Shown: piece by piece, positions 16,124 through 24,696 of the stretch
Position numbering within the stretch: the stretch's first letter is position 1
Layout: each line of letters begins with the position of its first letter
Assembly: GCF_040729435.1 (NCBI RefSeq)
Contig: NZ_CP160398.1
Coordinates: forward strand, 124,001 to 188,000
Direction of reading: 5' to 3'
DNA from: Pseudomonas sp. HOU2
Lineage (GTDB): Bacteria > Pseudomonadota > Gammaproteobacteria > Pseudomonadales > Pseudomonadaceae
Length of the DNA: 64,000 bases
Notes under the pieces: generated by a model
Databases searched by the model: none
Told to the model about the DNA's origin: nothing
Seen by the model: the letters and a program-made list of their open reading frames with translations, nothing else
Translations under genes and position numbers: made by a program

Positions 16124-17038
16124 CTAGAGACTTTCAGGATCGCCAAAAAACATCTGAATCCGCGACCGCAACCAACGCTCCCCCGGATCATTATCCTGCG
16201 ATCCACGCCACGCCATATGCAGCTCAAACGTACGCGTCGGTAGCGGCGGATCCTCCGCCCGCACGCCGCCGGCAGCCGTCAGTGCATCAGCGGTGTAATC
16301 CGGCACGGTCGCAACAATGTCAGTGCCCGCGAGTAATGTGCTCAAGCCATTGAACTGCGGCACAGCCAGTACCACGTGGCGTTTGCGGCCGAGTTTTTCC
16401 AGCTCTTCATCGATGAAGCCACTGAGGTCGCCGGCGAACGACACCAGCGCATGCGGACGTGCGCAATAGTCATCCAGGCTCAGCGGCCCCGGCACGGTGT
16501 CGGCGCGCAGCAGTTTCGGCTGGCTGCGCCGTAGCACCTTGCGCTTGGCGTTGGCCGGCAGGTCGGTGGTGTAGCTGACGCCGATGGAGATTTCGCCGGA
16601 GGCCAGCAGGCCCGGCATCAATATGTAGTTGACGCGACGCACGACGAGGACGATGCCCGGTGCTTCGGCGCGCAGGCGTTTGAGCAGCATCGGCAGCAGG
16701 GCGAATTCGACGTCGTCGGACAGGCCGATGCGAAACACCGAAGTGCTGGTGGCCGGGTCGAATTCCGCCGCGCGGCTGACAGCCGTTGAAATCGAGTCGA
16801 GCGCCGGGGAGAGCAGGGCGAAGATTTCCACCGCGCGGGCGGACGGTTCCATGCTGCGTCCGGTGCGCACGAACAACGGGTCATCGAACAGGCTGCGCAG
16901 GCGCGAGAGCGCCGCACTGATCGCCGGCTGGCCAAGAAACAGCTTCTCGGCGGCGCGGGTCACGCTGCGTTCGTGCATCAACGTTTCGAATACGATCAAC
17001 AGGTTCAGGTCGACACGACGCAGGTCATTACGATTCAT
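16124..17038 (-). CDS. LysR-family transcriptional regulator
   Basis: The 304-residue protein starts 'MNRNDLRRVDLNLL' and carries the LysR HTH ('SVTRAAEKLFLGQPAISAAL', then 'LRSLFDDPLFVR'), with a C-terminal periplasmic-binding-like effector domain. The ATG at 17038 has AGGA six bases upstream; a longer in-frame start at 17188 adds a non-conserved tail. It is divergent from the quinone-oxidoreductase-type gene at 17308 and probably regulates it, as is usual for such pairs. The effector is unknown. Confidence 0.88.
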   Translation of the reverse strand: MNRNDLRRVDLNLLIVFETLMHERSVTRAAEKLFLGQPAISAALSRLRSLFDDPLFVRTGRSMEPSARAVEIFALLSPALDSISTAVSRAAEFDPATSTSVFRIGLSDDVEFALLPMLLKRLRAEAPGIVLVVRRVNYILMPGLLASGEISIGVSYTTDLPANAKRKVLRRSQPKLLRADTVPGPLSLDDYCARPHALVSFAGDLSGFIDEELEKLGRKRHVVLAVPQFNGLSTLLAGTDIVATVPDYTADALTAAGGVRAEDPPLPTRTFELHMAWRGSQDNDPGERWLRSRIQMFFGDPESL

Positions 17039-17307
17039 CTGGAGTCCTGGCAGAGTCATCAAGCTTGACGAGAGCGACCATATGAGAACAATGGCCGGCA
17101 TGAATATTACGGGGAAAGGCTGGTACTCTGCACCGCTAAATTCAGCTTTACCGGGCCGGTTGCGGTATTTTTTCATCGATTTTGCCAATGCCGTTCATAC
17201 TGCGGAATCAATGACAGGCATGTCGACTATTAATAGCCACTGATAGTCTTGGGTCAAAAGCCCAGATAGAGTTCAGGGCATTAGAGGTTACTTTGACGAG
17301 GTTTGCG

Positions 17308-18330
17308 ATGTCCCGCACGATCCGTTTTCACAAGTTTGGTCCGGCCGAGGTGCTCAAATGCGAAGAGCATGCGGCCGCTCAGCCAGGTCCTGGCGAAGTG
17401 CAGGTGCGTGTCGAGGCGATCGGCATCAGCTGGTACGACATTCTCTGGCGTCAGAACCTGGCCTCGTCCCAGGCACGCCTGCCGTCCGGTCTCGGCCATG
17501 AAATGGCCGGTGTGGTGACCGCCGTCGGTGACGGTGTGGACGATCTGTCGGTGGGCGACAAGGTGGCGAGTTTTCCGGCCGAAAGCCCGAACGACTACCC
17601 GGTGTATGGCGAGCAGATCGTGCTGCCACGCACCGCGCTGACCCGCTATCCGGATGTGCTCAGCCCGGTCGAAGCCAGCGTGCATTACACACCGCTGTTG
17701 ATCGCCTATTTCGCTTATGCCGATCTGGCGCGGGTCAAACCCGGGCAGTTTGCCCTGGTCACTGATGCCAGCCACTGCGCCGGTCCTTCCTTTGTCCAGC
17801 TGGGCAAGGCCATGGGTGTACGGGTGATTGCCGCGACGAAAACCGCAGAGGAACGTGAATACCTGCTGTCCCTGGGCGCCGAGAAAGTCATTGTTACCGA
17901 GGAAGAAGATCTGTTGATGCGAATCAACAAGATCACTGACAACCGTGGTGTCGATGTGGTGTTCGACGGTCTTGGTGGTCCGCAGATGTCGTTGCTCGGC
18001 GATGTGCTCGCACCGCGTGGCAGCCTCGTTCTGTATGGCCTGCAAGGCGGGAACCAGACACCTTTCCCGGCCTGCGCGGCGTTCCAGAAGAACATCCAGT
18101 TCTTCGTGCACTGTATCGGTAATTTCACCGGTAAACCAGAGTTGGGCATTGTTCAGGATCACGTCGCCTTGCAACGTGCCCTGCGTGATATCAATCAGTT
18201 GACGGCTGACCGCGTGCTGCTGCCACTCAAGACTCGGGTCTTCCCGTTCAACGATTTCGTCGAAGCACACCGCTATATGGACGAATGCCCATGCCGTGAA
18301 CGGGTCGCCCTGCAGGTCGAACCCGCGTAA
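17308..18330 (+). CDS. Zinc-independent alcohol dehydrogenase/quinone oxidoreductase (MDR family)
   Basis: The 340-residue protein has a GroES-like N-terminal domain ('GEVQVRVEAIGISWYDILWR', 'GHEMAGVVTAVGDGVDDLSVGDKV' in part) and a Rossmann nucleotide domain ('CAGPSFVQLGKAMGVRVIA', 'RGVDVVFDGLGGPQ'). It lacks the zinc ligands of classical alcohol dehydrogenase and so resembles NADPH:quinone reductases. The start at 17308 ('MSRTIRFHKFG') fits the family better than the in-frame codon at 17293. A terminator follows. Its substrate is not evident. Confidence 0.85.
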   Translation: MSRTIRFHKFGPAEVLKCEEHAAAQPGPGEVQVRVEAIGISWYDILWRQNLASSQARLPSGLGHEMAGVVTAVGDGVDDLSVGDKVASFPAESPNDYPVYGEQIVLPRTALTRYPDVLSPVEASVHYTPLLIAYFAYADLARVKPGQFALVTDASHCAGPSFVQLGKAMGVRVIAATKTAEEREYLLSLGAEKVIVTEEEDLLMRINKITDNRGVDVVFDGLGGPQMSLLGDVLAPRGSLVLYGLQGGNQTPFPACAAFQKNIQFFVHCIGNFTGKPELGIVQDHVALQRALRDINQLTADRVLLPLKTRVFPFNDFVEAHRYMDECPCRERVALQVEPA

Positions 18331-18342
18331 TTCCCTCCGAAC

Positions 18343-18375
18343 AGAGTCCGTGACCCCCACGGACTCTTGCGTTTT
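18343..18375 (+). terminator. Rho-independent terminator after the oxidoreductase
   Basis: AGAGTCCGTG-ACCCC-CACGGACTCT is a ten-pair stem followed by TGCGTTTT. Confidence 0.75.
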
Positions 18376-18518
18376 ACCCCTCGCAAATAATCAGACATAC
18401 CGAGCATGGTGCGTGGCCGGTTGTACATCTGAACCGGTTTTTGTCTGCCATCTGTATCTTCTAATCGTCATATAAGCCCTGATAATTGAATGATTACTTT
18501 CATCTCAAGGAATGAGCC

Positions 18519-18722
18519 ATGTCTGTGCATTCTGTTTTCCGTTGCGCGTTTAATATGTTCTCTCGTGGGCGATATACCGATTTCTGTTTAATGGCCGTAG
18601 GTTATTTCCTATTGTCGTTCTGCTTTTCTTGTACTCAATATTCGTGGGACGCTGTAAGAAGTTTCCTCAGATATTTTTGTGCCCGGAAAAACTCAATGGT
18701 GGCGGGGGTTTGCGTCACCTAG
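18519..18722 (+). CDS. Possible small membrane protein
   Basis: A 67-codon frame begins with ATG nine bases after AAGGA and includes one hydrophobic stretch ('FCLMAVGYFLLSFCFSC'). Codon use is not typical of the neighbours and I recognise no family. The surrounding 18376-18878 is AT-rich and otherwise empty. It could be chance. Confidence 0.2.
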   Translation: MSVHSVFRCAFNMFSRGRYTDFCLMAVGYFLLSFCFSCTQYSWDAVRSFLRYFCARKNSMVAGVCVT

Positions 18723-18878
18723 GGTGGTGGCTCTACCGACTTCTTCGCGTCAAGTGTTTCAAATAACTACAAAACCATAAGTGTTAGTATTTGATCGTCT
18801 ATTACTTATTGATGAATTTATTGCGCCAGCGTCATCGCTGATGCGCGATATGAATTTTTTACGCCGGGTAAAGTACTG

Positions 18879-20351
18879 ATGAGCACGATCCATGATCAGG
18901 CAATGAACTATGTCTACCAGCAGGTATTGCAGCGTCTGTTGAGTTTCTTTTCGAGAGCCGAACGGACAGCGCTGCAATTGCTGATTCAACGGCTGGTGGT
19001 CGCCGCCGGAGGAATGGAGCGCATGGGTGACTACAAGGTCATGGTGACACCGTCCGGTACCCGTGACAGTTGCTACACCCTGGCGCTGCTGCGCGCCGCG
19101 CAGCTGAGTATCGCCGGCCGCGCACCGGCCACTTTTCAGTTGCGTGTGGCCATGTTGCGCAGGAGCGAATCGGGGGCGGCATCCAGCAATATGCACCGCA
19201 GTTTCGCTGCCCTGTTCCTGTATGACGACCCGCGTGTCGAGTTGCTGATGGTGGATCATCGTCACGTGTTGCCATTCGATCACCTGGCGCCACCTGACAA
19301 GGACAGTACGCAAGCCAATCGCACCAACCTGCTGATGATGGGGCATCGACGGGCCAGGGACGAGAAGCTCGAGTTGTGGGACGACGCCTGCCTGGCCTGG
19401 GCGGAGTTTTGCGGGCAGATCGCTCGCTGGGGCAACGGTGTTGATGCCTGGGTGGCGAGTGAGTCGCTGCGACGCCAGAAACAATTCATCGACAACCTCG
19501 ATCATGCGGTGCAAAAGGCAGGCATCGGTGCGCTACCGCCCAATACCGGGACATTCGATGAATTGTTCGCCCTGCTCGACGGGCTGGGAGGGGACTTGTA
19601 CCGCGGTTTTTACGCCGAAGCCGAACGGTTGTGCTGGCGTCCCGAGGACAGTTTCGAGTCCTGCCGTCGCACCACGTTTGTCGACATTCACGACATGGCG
19701 GTGGGCAACCTGGAAGAGCGCTGGCCGCTGCTCAGCGAGTTTCTCGGGTTCCAGGCCGAGGAATGGGTGTTCCACCAGGGCGGGGGCGAATACGCCGACC
19801 CATTGATCGAGGCCCATTTGCGCGGGCTGGAGGCCGAGTTCGTCGATGGCCGCAGCTATGAAGCCGGGTTTTCGCAACATGTTCAGCACATGCTGGTGAC
19901 GATGCAGCAGCAACGGGTTCCGGAAGCGGTATGCGAGCAGATGATTGCCCGATTGGGACAGCCACCCGCGCTTGATGAGCTGCGCGAGTCGGCGGCGAAC
20001 TGCATTCAAACAACGTACGGCTTGAATGAAACCCAATGGGTCTGCCTGTTGTTCTCGCCTTTTATCAACCGTGGAGCCAGCCTCGAACGGTTCCTGCGCA
20101 GCTGTCATCCCGGCATGTTGGTGGCGATGCCCGATCTGCATAGGGCCATGCAGGGGCTGCACGGCCCGGAGCAAGTGCTGCAATGGATGACGGATGTCAG
20201 TGGATTGCCGGTCAGGCTGATCTGTCGTCTCTACGCCATGGAGTCATTGCCGGTGCGCGGGGCAGGTCTGCACGCAACGGATACCGCACTGCAAACTGCA
20301 GGACCTGATGGTATCGACGCCAGCATGGGTGACCGGTCAGCGGAACGTTGA
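18879..20351 (+). CDS. Conserved-looking protein of unknown function, 490 aa
   Basis: I do not recognise this family. The protein is soluble, has no signal peptide or membrane segment, and starts 'MSTIHDQAMNYVYQQVLQRL'. Its middle is rich in histidine, aspartate and tryptophan ('VDHRHVLPFDHLAPPD', 'FVDIHDMAVGNLEERW', 'EEWVFHQGGGEYADP'). The composition and GC-rich third positions are those of a real gene. It precedes a MocR-type regulator by 48 bases in the same direction, so the two may be one transcription unit. The upstream region is AT-rich with a weak ribosome binding site. A regulatory partner or an effector under MocR control are both possible. Confidence 0.7.
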   Translation: MSTIHDQAMNYVYQQVLQRLLSFFSRAERTALQLLIQRLVVAAGGMERMGDYKVMVTPSGTRDSCYTLALLRAAQLSIAGRAPATFQLRVAMLRRSESGAASSNMHRSFAALFLYDDPRVELLMVDHRHVLPFDHLAPPDKDSTQANRTNLLMMGHRRARDEKLELWDDACLAWAEFCGQIARWGNGVDAWVASESLRRQKQFIDNLDHAVQKAGIGALPPNTGTFDELFALLDGLGGDLYRGFYAEAERLCWRPEDSFESCRRTTFVDIHDMAVGNLEERWPLLSEFLGFQAEEWVFHQGGGEYADPLIEAHLRGLEAEFVDGRSYEAGFSQHVQHMLVTMQQQRVPEAVCEQMIARLGQPPALDELRESAANCIQTTYGLNETQWVCLLFSPFINRGASLERFLRSCHPGMLVAMPDLHRAMQGLHGPEQVLQWMTDVSGLPVRLICRLYAMESLPVRGAGLHATDTALQTAGPDGIDASMGDRSAER

Positions 20352-20399
20352 GGTGAGCGATCAATTTTTCCCCGCATCGGTGTCAATGGTATTGGGCTC

Positions 20400-21800
20400 A
20401 TGAAAGCAGTGCGGGAGTCGGGTTTCGCTTATCAGGCCGTCTATCGCTACTTGATACGACTGATCGCGGATTCGGCCGAAGCAGGCAACCTCAGGCTGCC
20501 GTCACTGCGGCAGTTGGCAGATCGCCTGAACGTATCGATCTCGACCATTCAATACGCGTATTCGCTGCTGGAGAAAGAAGGGCGGGTCTATTCCGTCGCC
20601 AAGTCCGGGTACTACGCCCAAGCGGTTGCGGGGCTGACACCTCAGGCCGTTGGCAACGATCTGCTTGAGGCGCTCTACGTCAATGCGCGACGCCCGGGGA
20701 TGCGCTTGTTGAGCGCAGAAGACCCGGTTTCAGTGCAATCGCTGGACAGTCCATTGCTGTTGCTGGAACGCGAACTGCTGCGTCAGTACCCCCGCAAGCC
20801 GCCGTTGCTCGATCAGCCCTGCGGTGAGCTGGAGTTGCGCGCCGTCCTCGCGGCTCGTTACACCACCTCGCCGAGACAGTGCTGGCACGCCGAGGATGTC
20901 TATATCGGCGCGGATTTGCGCGGAGTACTGGAGATCCTGGTGGCTGTTCTGCAGCTCAAACACGCCACCATTCTGGTCGAGTCGCCCTGTGACTGGGTGA
21001 TATTGCGATTGCTGCAGGCGGCAGAGGTGCGGGTGATCGAACTGCCGTTGCAGGCCTGTGGAGGGCTGGAACCGCAACGCCTGGAAGCACTGCTCAACAC
21101 TGAAAACGTACGGTTGATTCTGCTGTCTTCGGGCTTGTCCATGCCGCGCGGTACGCAGGCTCCTGCGGAAAACCGCAACATCATCGCCAGCATGCTTGCC
21201 GAACATGGCACCTGGGTGCTGGAGAACGATTGCTATGGCGAGCTTGGCGAGATCATGGGCGACGAGCGTTTGCGTGATCGGCTGGATCCTGACCGGCTGT
21301 TGATCTTCTCAACGTTCGAGAAAACCATCGGCATCGAGGCACCTTACGGGTTCGTACTGTCGCGCCAATGGAAAAGCGAACTGTTGCGGCATTTTCTGAT
21401 GCGCTCGTTCCGACTGTCACCCATCCGCCAGAAGGCGATTGCCCGACTGTACGCAAACGGTCGGGTTGATCAGCATCTGAATGTGCTGCGCCGGCTGCTC
21501 AAGGAGCGTCGAACCCCGATGATCCACTTGCTGCGCGAGCGCTTGGGTGATGCGCTGCAGGTTGTCGAGCCGCAGGGCGGTGCGACGGTCTGGGTGCGGG
21601 CGCTGCGTCCGGTGGAGATGCGCGATGTGTTTCAGCGCCTGCTCAGGCAACAGGTATTGATCGCGCCGGGCGAACTGTTCAGCTTGCAGGGATTGCACCG
21701 TCGTCATCTGCGCCTGAACCTGCTGGATCATGGCGAAACCGGGTTGGCCGTAGCGATCGCCTTGTTGGCTGATGCACTGCGGCTGGCACCGCTTGAATGA
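20400..21800 (+). CDS. MocR-type regulator (GntR HTH fused to aminotransferase domain)
   Basis: The 466-residue protein has an N-terminal GntR winged HTH ('LRLPSLRQLADRLNVSISTI') and a fold-type I aminotransferase domain with the likely PLP lysine in 'STFEKTIGIEAPYGFV'. MocR proteins use PLP as a cofactor-sensor and regulate genes of amino-acid, vitamin B6 or amine metabolism. The DNA-binding part and the lysine are both intact. The only close neighbour in the same direction is the unknown 490-aa gene, which may be its target or partner. Confidence 0.88.
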   Translation: MKAVRESGFAYQAVYRYLIRLIADSAEAGNLRLPSLRQLADRLNVSISTIQYAYSLLEKEGRVYSVAKSGYYAQAVAGLTPQAVGNDLLEALYVNARRPGMRLLSAEDPVSVQSLDSPLLLLERELLRQYPRKPPLLDQPCGELELRAVLAARYTTSPRQCWHAEDVYIGADLRGVLEILVAVLQLKHATILVESPCDWVILRLLQAAEVRVIELPLQACGGLEPQRLEALLNTENVRLILLSSGLSMPRGTQAPAENRNIIASMLAEHGTWVLENDCYGELGEIMGDERLRDRLDPDRLLIFSTFEKTIGIEAPYGFVLSRQWKSELLRHFLMRSFRLSPIRQKAIARLYANGRVDQHLNVLRRLLKERRTPMIHLLRERLGDALQVVEPQGGATVWVRALRPVEMRDVFQRLLRQQVLIAPGELFSLQGLHRRHLRLNLLDHGETGLAVAIALLADALRLAPLE

Positions 21801-21896
21801 ACGTTGAAATCTGTCGGATAGATCCCGTCGCGCTGCGGTCAAACTGCCAGTAAACTGCGCTGTATTTCCTGAACCACTCTATTTCAGAGGTTTTGC

Positions 21897-23543
21897 ATGA
21901 CTATCAGTCCTTTTGCGGGCAAACCGGCACCGGCAGAATTGTTGGTCGATATCCCGCGACTGGTAACGGCTTATTACACCGGCCAACCGGACGCTTCGAT
22001 TTCCACCCAGCGTGTGGCGTTTGGTACTTCCGGTCACCGCGGCAGCTCTTTCGATCTGAGTTTCAATGAATGGCACGTTCTGGCAATCAGCCAGGCGATC
22101 TGCCTGTACCGCGAAGCCCAGGGCATCGATGGCCCGTTGTTCGTCGGTATCGACACCCATGCGCTGTCGACCCCGGCCGGCGCCAGTGCGCTGGAGGTGC
22201 TTGCGGCCAATGGCGTGACCGTCATGATCGCCGAAGGTGACGAATACACGCCGACACCTGCGGTTTCACATGCAATTCTCTGCTACAACCGTGGCCGCAC
22301 CTCGGGCCTGGCCGATGGCATCGTGATTACGCCGTCGCACAACCCGCCACAAAGCGGGGGTTACAAATACAACCCTACCAACGGCGGCCCGGCCGATACC
22401 CACATCACCAAGTGGATCGAAGCCAAGGCCAACGAACTGCTGGCCAACAAACTGGCAGGTGTCAAACGCATCAGCTACGAGCAGGCGCTCAAGGCCAGTA
22501 CCACCCACCGTCATGACTATCTGAACACTTACGTCGCTGACCTGATCAATGTGATCGACTTCGATGCCATCCGTGATGCCAAGCTGCGTCTGGGCGTAGA
22601 CCCGTTGGGCGGAGCAGGGGTGCGCTACTGGTCGGCGATTGCCGAGCATTACCGTCTCGATCTGGATGTGGTGAACAAGCAGGTCGATCCGACTTTCCGC
22701 TTCATGACGGTCGACTGGGATGGACAGATTCGCATGGACCCGTCGTCCAGCCATGCCATGCAAGGTTTGATCGGCCTCAAGGAACGTTACGACGTGGCCT
22801 TCGCCTGCGACCCGGATCACGATCGTCATGGCATCGTCACTCCGTCGGGTGGTCTGCTGGCACCGAACAACTATCTGGCGGTGTCCATCGACTATCTGTT
22901 CCAGAACCGTCCGCAATGGCGCGCCGCCGCCGCCGTGGGTAAAACCGTGGTCAGCAGTGGCCTGATCGATCGCGTGGCCAAGCGCCTGGGACGTCGTCTG
23001 TACGAAGTGCCGGTCGGTTTCAAATGGTTTGCCGATGGCCTGTTCGATGGCTCGCTGGGTTTTGGTGGCGAGGAGAGTGCTGGCGCTTCGTTCCTGCGCA
23101 AGGATGGCGGCGTCTGGAGCACCGACAAGGACGGTCTGATTCCGGCGTTGCTGGCGGCCGAAATGACCGCTCGTACCGGCCGTGATCCAAGCCAGGCCTA
23201 TCGCGCCCTGACCGATGAACTCGGCGAACCGTTCTCGGTGCGCGTCGATGCCAAGGCCAACCCTGAGCAGAAAGCCCTGCTGAGCAAGCTGTCGCCTGAG
23301 CAAGTGACGTCGACCGAGCTGGCAGGCGAGAAGATTCAGAGCATTCTCAGCCATGCGCCGGGCAACGATCAGGCCATTGGTGGTCTGAAGGTGATGACCG
23401 AAAACGGCTGGTTCGCCGCGCGACCTTCGGGCACCGAAGACATCTACAAGATCTACGCCGAAAGCTTCATTGGCGACGACCACCTCAAGCAACTGGTGGC
23501 TGAAGCGCAAACCCTGGTGGATGGTGCTATTTCTACGAAATAG
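21897..23543 (+). CDS. pgm: Phosphoglucomutase
   Basis: The 548-residue enzyme interconverts glucose 1-phosphate and glucose 6-phosphate in the cytoplasm, feeding glycogen/trehalose and surface-sugar synthesis. The catalytic phosphoserine is S147 in '[18 protein letters not shown]', the metal loop is '[10 protein letters not shown]', the sugar loop is '[10 protein letters not shown]', and the phosphate-binding loop is '[12 protein letters not shown]'. Length matches the E. coli Pgm type. AGAGG stands six bases before the ATG. A REP element and a bidirectional terminator follow. Confidence 0.95.
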   Translation: MTISPFAGKPAPAELLVDIPRLVTAYYTGQPDASISTQRVAFGTSGHRGSSFDLSFNEWHVLAISQAICLYREAQGIDGPLFVGIDTHALSTPAGASALEVLAANGVTVMIAEGDEYTPTPAVSHAILCYNRGRTSGLADGIVITPSHNPPQSGGYKYNPTNGGPADTHITKWIEAKANELLANKLAGVKRISYEQALKASTTHRHDYLNTYVADLINVIDFDAIRDAKLRLGVDPLGGAGVRYWSAIAEHYRLDLDVVNKQVDPTFRFMTVDWDGQIRMDPSSSHAMQGLIGLKERYDVAFACDPDHDRHGIVTPSGGLLAPNNYLAVSIDYLFQNRPQWRAAAAVGKTVVSSGLIDRVAKRLGRRLYEVPVGFKWFADGLFDGSLGFGGEESAGASFLRKDGGVWSTDKDGLIPALLAAEMTARTGRDPSQAYRALTDELGEPFSVRVDAKANPEQKALLSKLSPEQVTSTELAGEKIQSILSHAPGNDQAIGGLKVMTENGWFAARPSGTEDIYKIYAESFIGDDHLKQLVAEAQTLVDGAISTK

Positions 23544-23561
23544 TACTAATCACCGAAAAAC

Positions 23562-23653
23562 TGTGGCGAGGGAGCTTGCTCCCGCTCGGCTGCGAAGCAG
23601 TCGCAAAAACAGGGACGCTTCGCGCCCCGGCGGGAGCAAGCTCCCTCGCCACA
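23562..23653. repeat. REP pair, 'GTGGCGAGGGAGC' type
   Basis: Two inverted copies of a REP unit (TGTGGCGAGGGAGCTTGCTC and its complement) face each other across about 45 bases. Other copies are at 38717, 41962, 42224 and 49384. Confidence 0.9.
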
Positions 23654-23680
23654 AGGTTGGCGGCCGTTAAATCACGTGTA

Positions 23681-23710
23681 AAAAGGGTGACCCAATTGGT
23701 CACCCTTTTT
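23681..23710. terminator. Bidirectional terminator between pgm and pirin genes
   Basis: AAAAAGGGTGACC-CAATT-GGTCACCCTTTTT gives a strong stem with A and T runs on both sides, serving both convergent genes. Confidence 0.9.
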
Positions 23711-23722
23711 CATACCCGCAAT

Positions 23723-24418
23723 CTAAGCCAGATCCACCAAGACGATTTCGCTGTCTTCCAGCGCCGTCACCGTGAGCACCGACTCATGCTCGACGGCAAC
23801 GCCATCGCGAGCTTGTGCGCGCAAGCCATTGACTTCAATCAGACCGGTGGCGGGTACCAGATACGCTCGACGTCCGGCATCCAGCTGATATTCAGCTGTT
23901 TCTCCGGCCTTGAGATTGGCCGCGACCAAACGCGCATCACCGCGAATGCGCAGGCTCTGGTCGTCGCCATCCTTGCCGCTGGCCAGGGTCACGAAGCCTT
24001 CGCGCTGGCCTTTGGGGAAAGGTTTGGCACCCCATGAAGGTGGCGCGCCAGTTTCCGTCGGCAAAATCCAGATCTGGAAAATTCGCGTTTCTTTGTCTTC
24101 CAGGTTGTATTCGCTGTGAGCGATGCCGGTACCGGCGCTCATGACCTGCACGTCGCCGGCTTCAGTGCGTCCCTTGTTGCCAAGGTTGTCCTGGTGGGTA
24201 ATCGCACCTTCACGCACGTAGGTGATGATTTCCATGTCGCGGTGCGGGTGCAGCGGGAAACCGGTGCCGGCGGCGATCACGTCATCGTTCCACACCCGCA
24301 GATTGCCCCAGTTCATGCGTTGCGGGTCGTAGTATTCGGCGAACGAAAAGTGGTGATGGGCATCCAACCAGCCGTGATGAGCGCCGCCCAGCGTGTTGAA
24401 AGGTCTGAGTTCAAGCAT
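23723..24418 (-). CDS. Pirin-family protein (YhhW-like)
   Basis: The 231-residue bicupin has the four metal ligands of E. coli YhhW at the same positions: H57 and H59 in 'LHPHRDMEI', and H101 and E103 in 'GIAHSEYN'. YhhW-type pirins bind a metal and can show quercetin 2,3-dioxygenase activity in vitro; the physiological role is uncertain. GAGGAG six bases before the ATG sets the start. It stands alone, convergent with pgm. Confidence 0.9.
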   Translation of the reverse strand: MLELRPFNTLGGAHHGWLDAHHHFSFAEYYDPQRMNWGNLRVWNDDVIAAGTGFPLHPHRDMEIITYVREGAITHQDNLGNKGRTEAGDVQVMSAGTGIAHSEYNLEDKETRIFQIWILPTETGAPPSWGAKPFPKGQREGFVTLASGKDGDDQSLRIRGDARLVAANLKAGETAEYQLDAGRRAYLVPATGLIEVNGLRAQARDGVAVEHESVLTVTALEDSEIVLVDLA

Positions 24419-24696
24419 GATCGTCTCCTCAAAAGGTTCGTCATGGGGCGTAACGCCAGAGCCACGAAGCGAGACCGTCGGTTAATGACGGGCATCATTC
24501 ATCAGTCAACCATCGAGAAAAAGCGTAAAAAGTGCGGCATTCTCATCGAATTCGTTGATGGGAAACCGGCTCGAAACGATCTCACCCAACTTTCAGTTCA
24601 TCGCCTAAACCAATGACCTGTAAGCATTTCGCTAGAACTCATGGGCAAATAAAGACACCATAGCCCCAACAGCCTCACACACTGGAGCCCCTCAGC

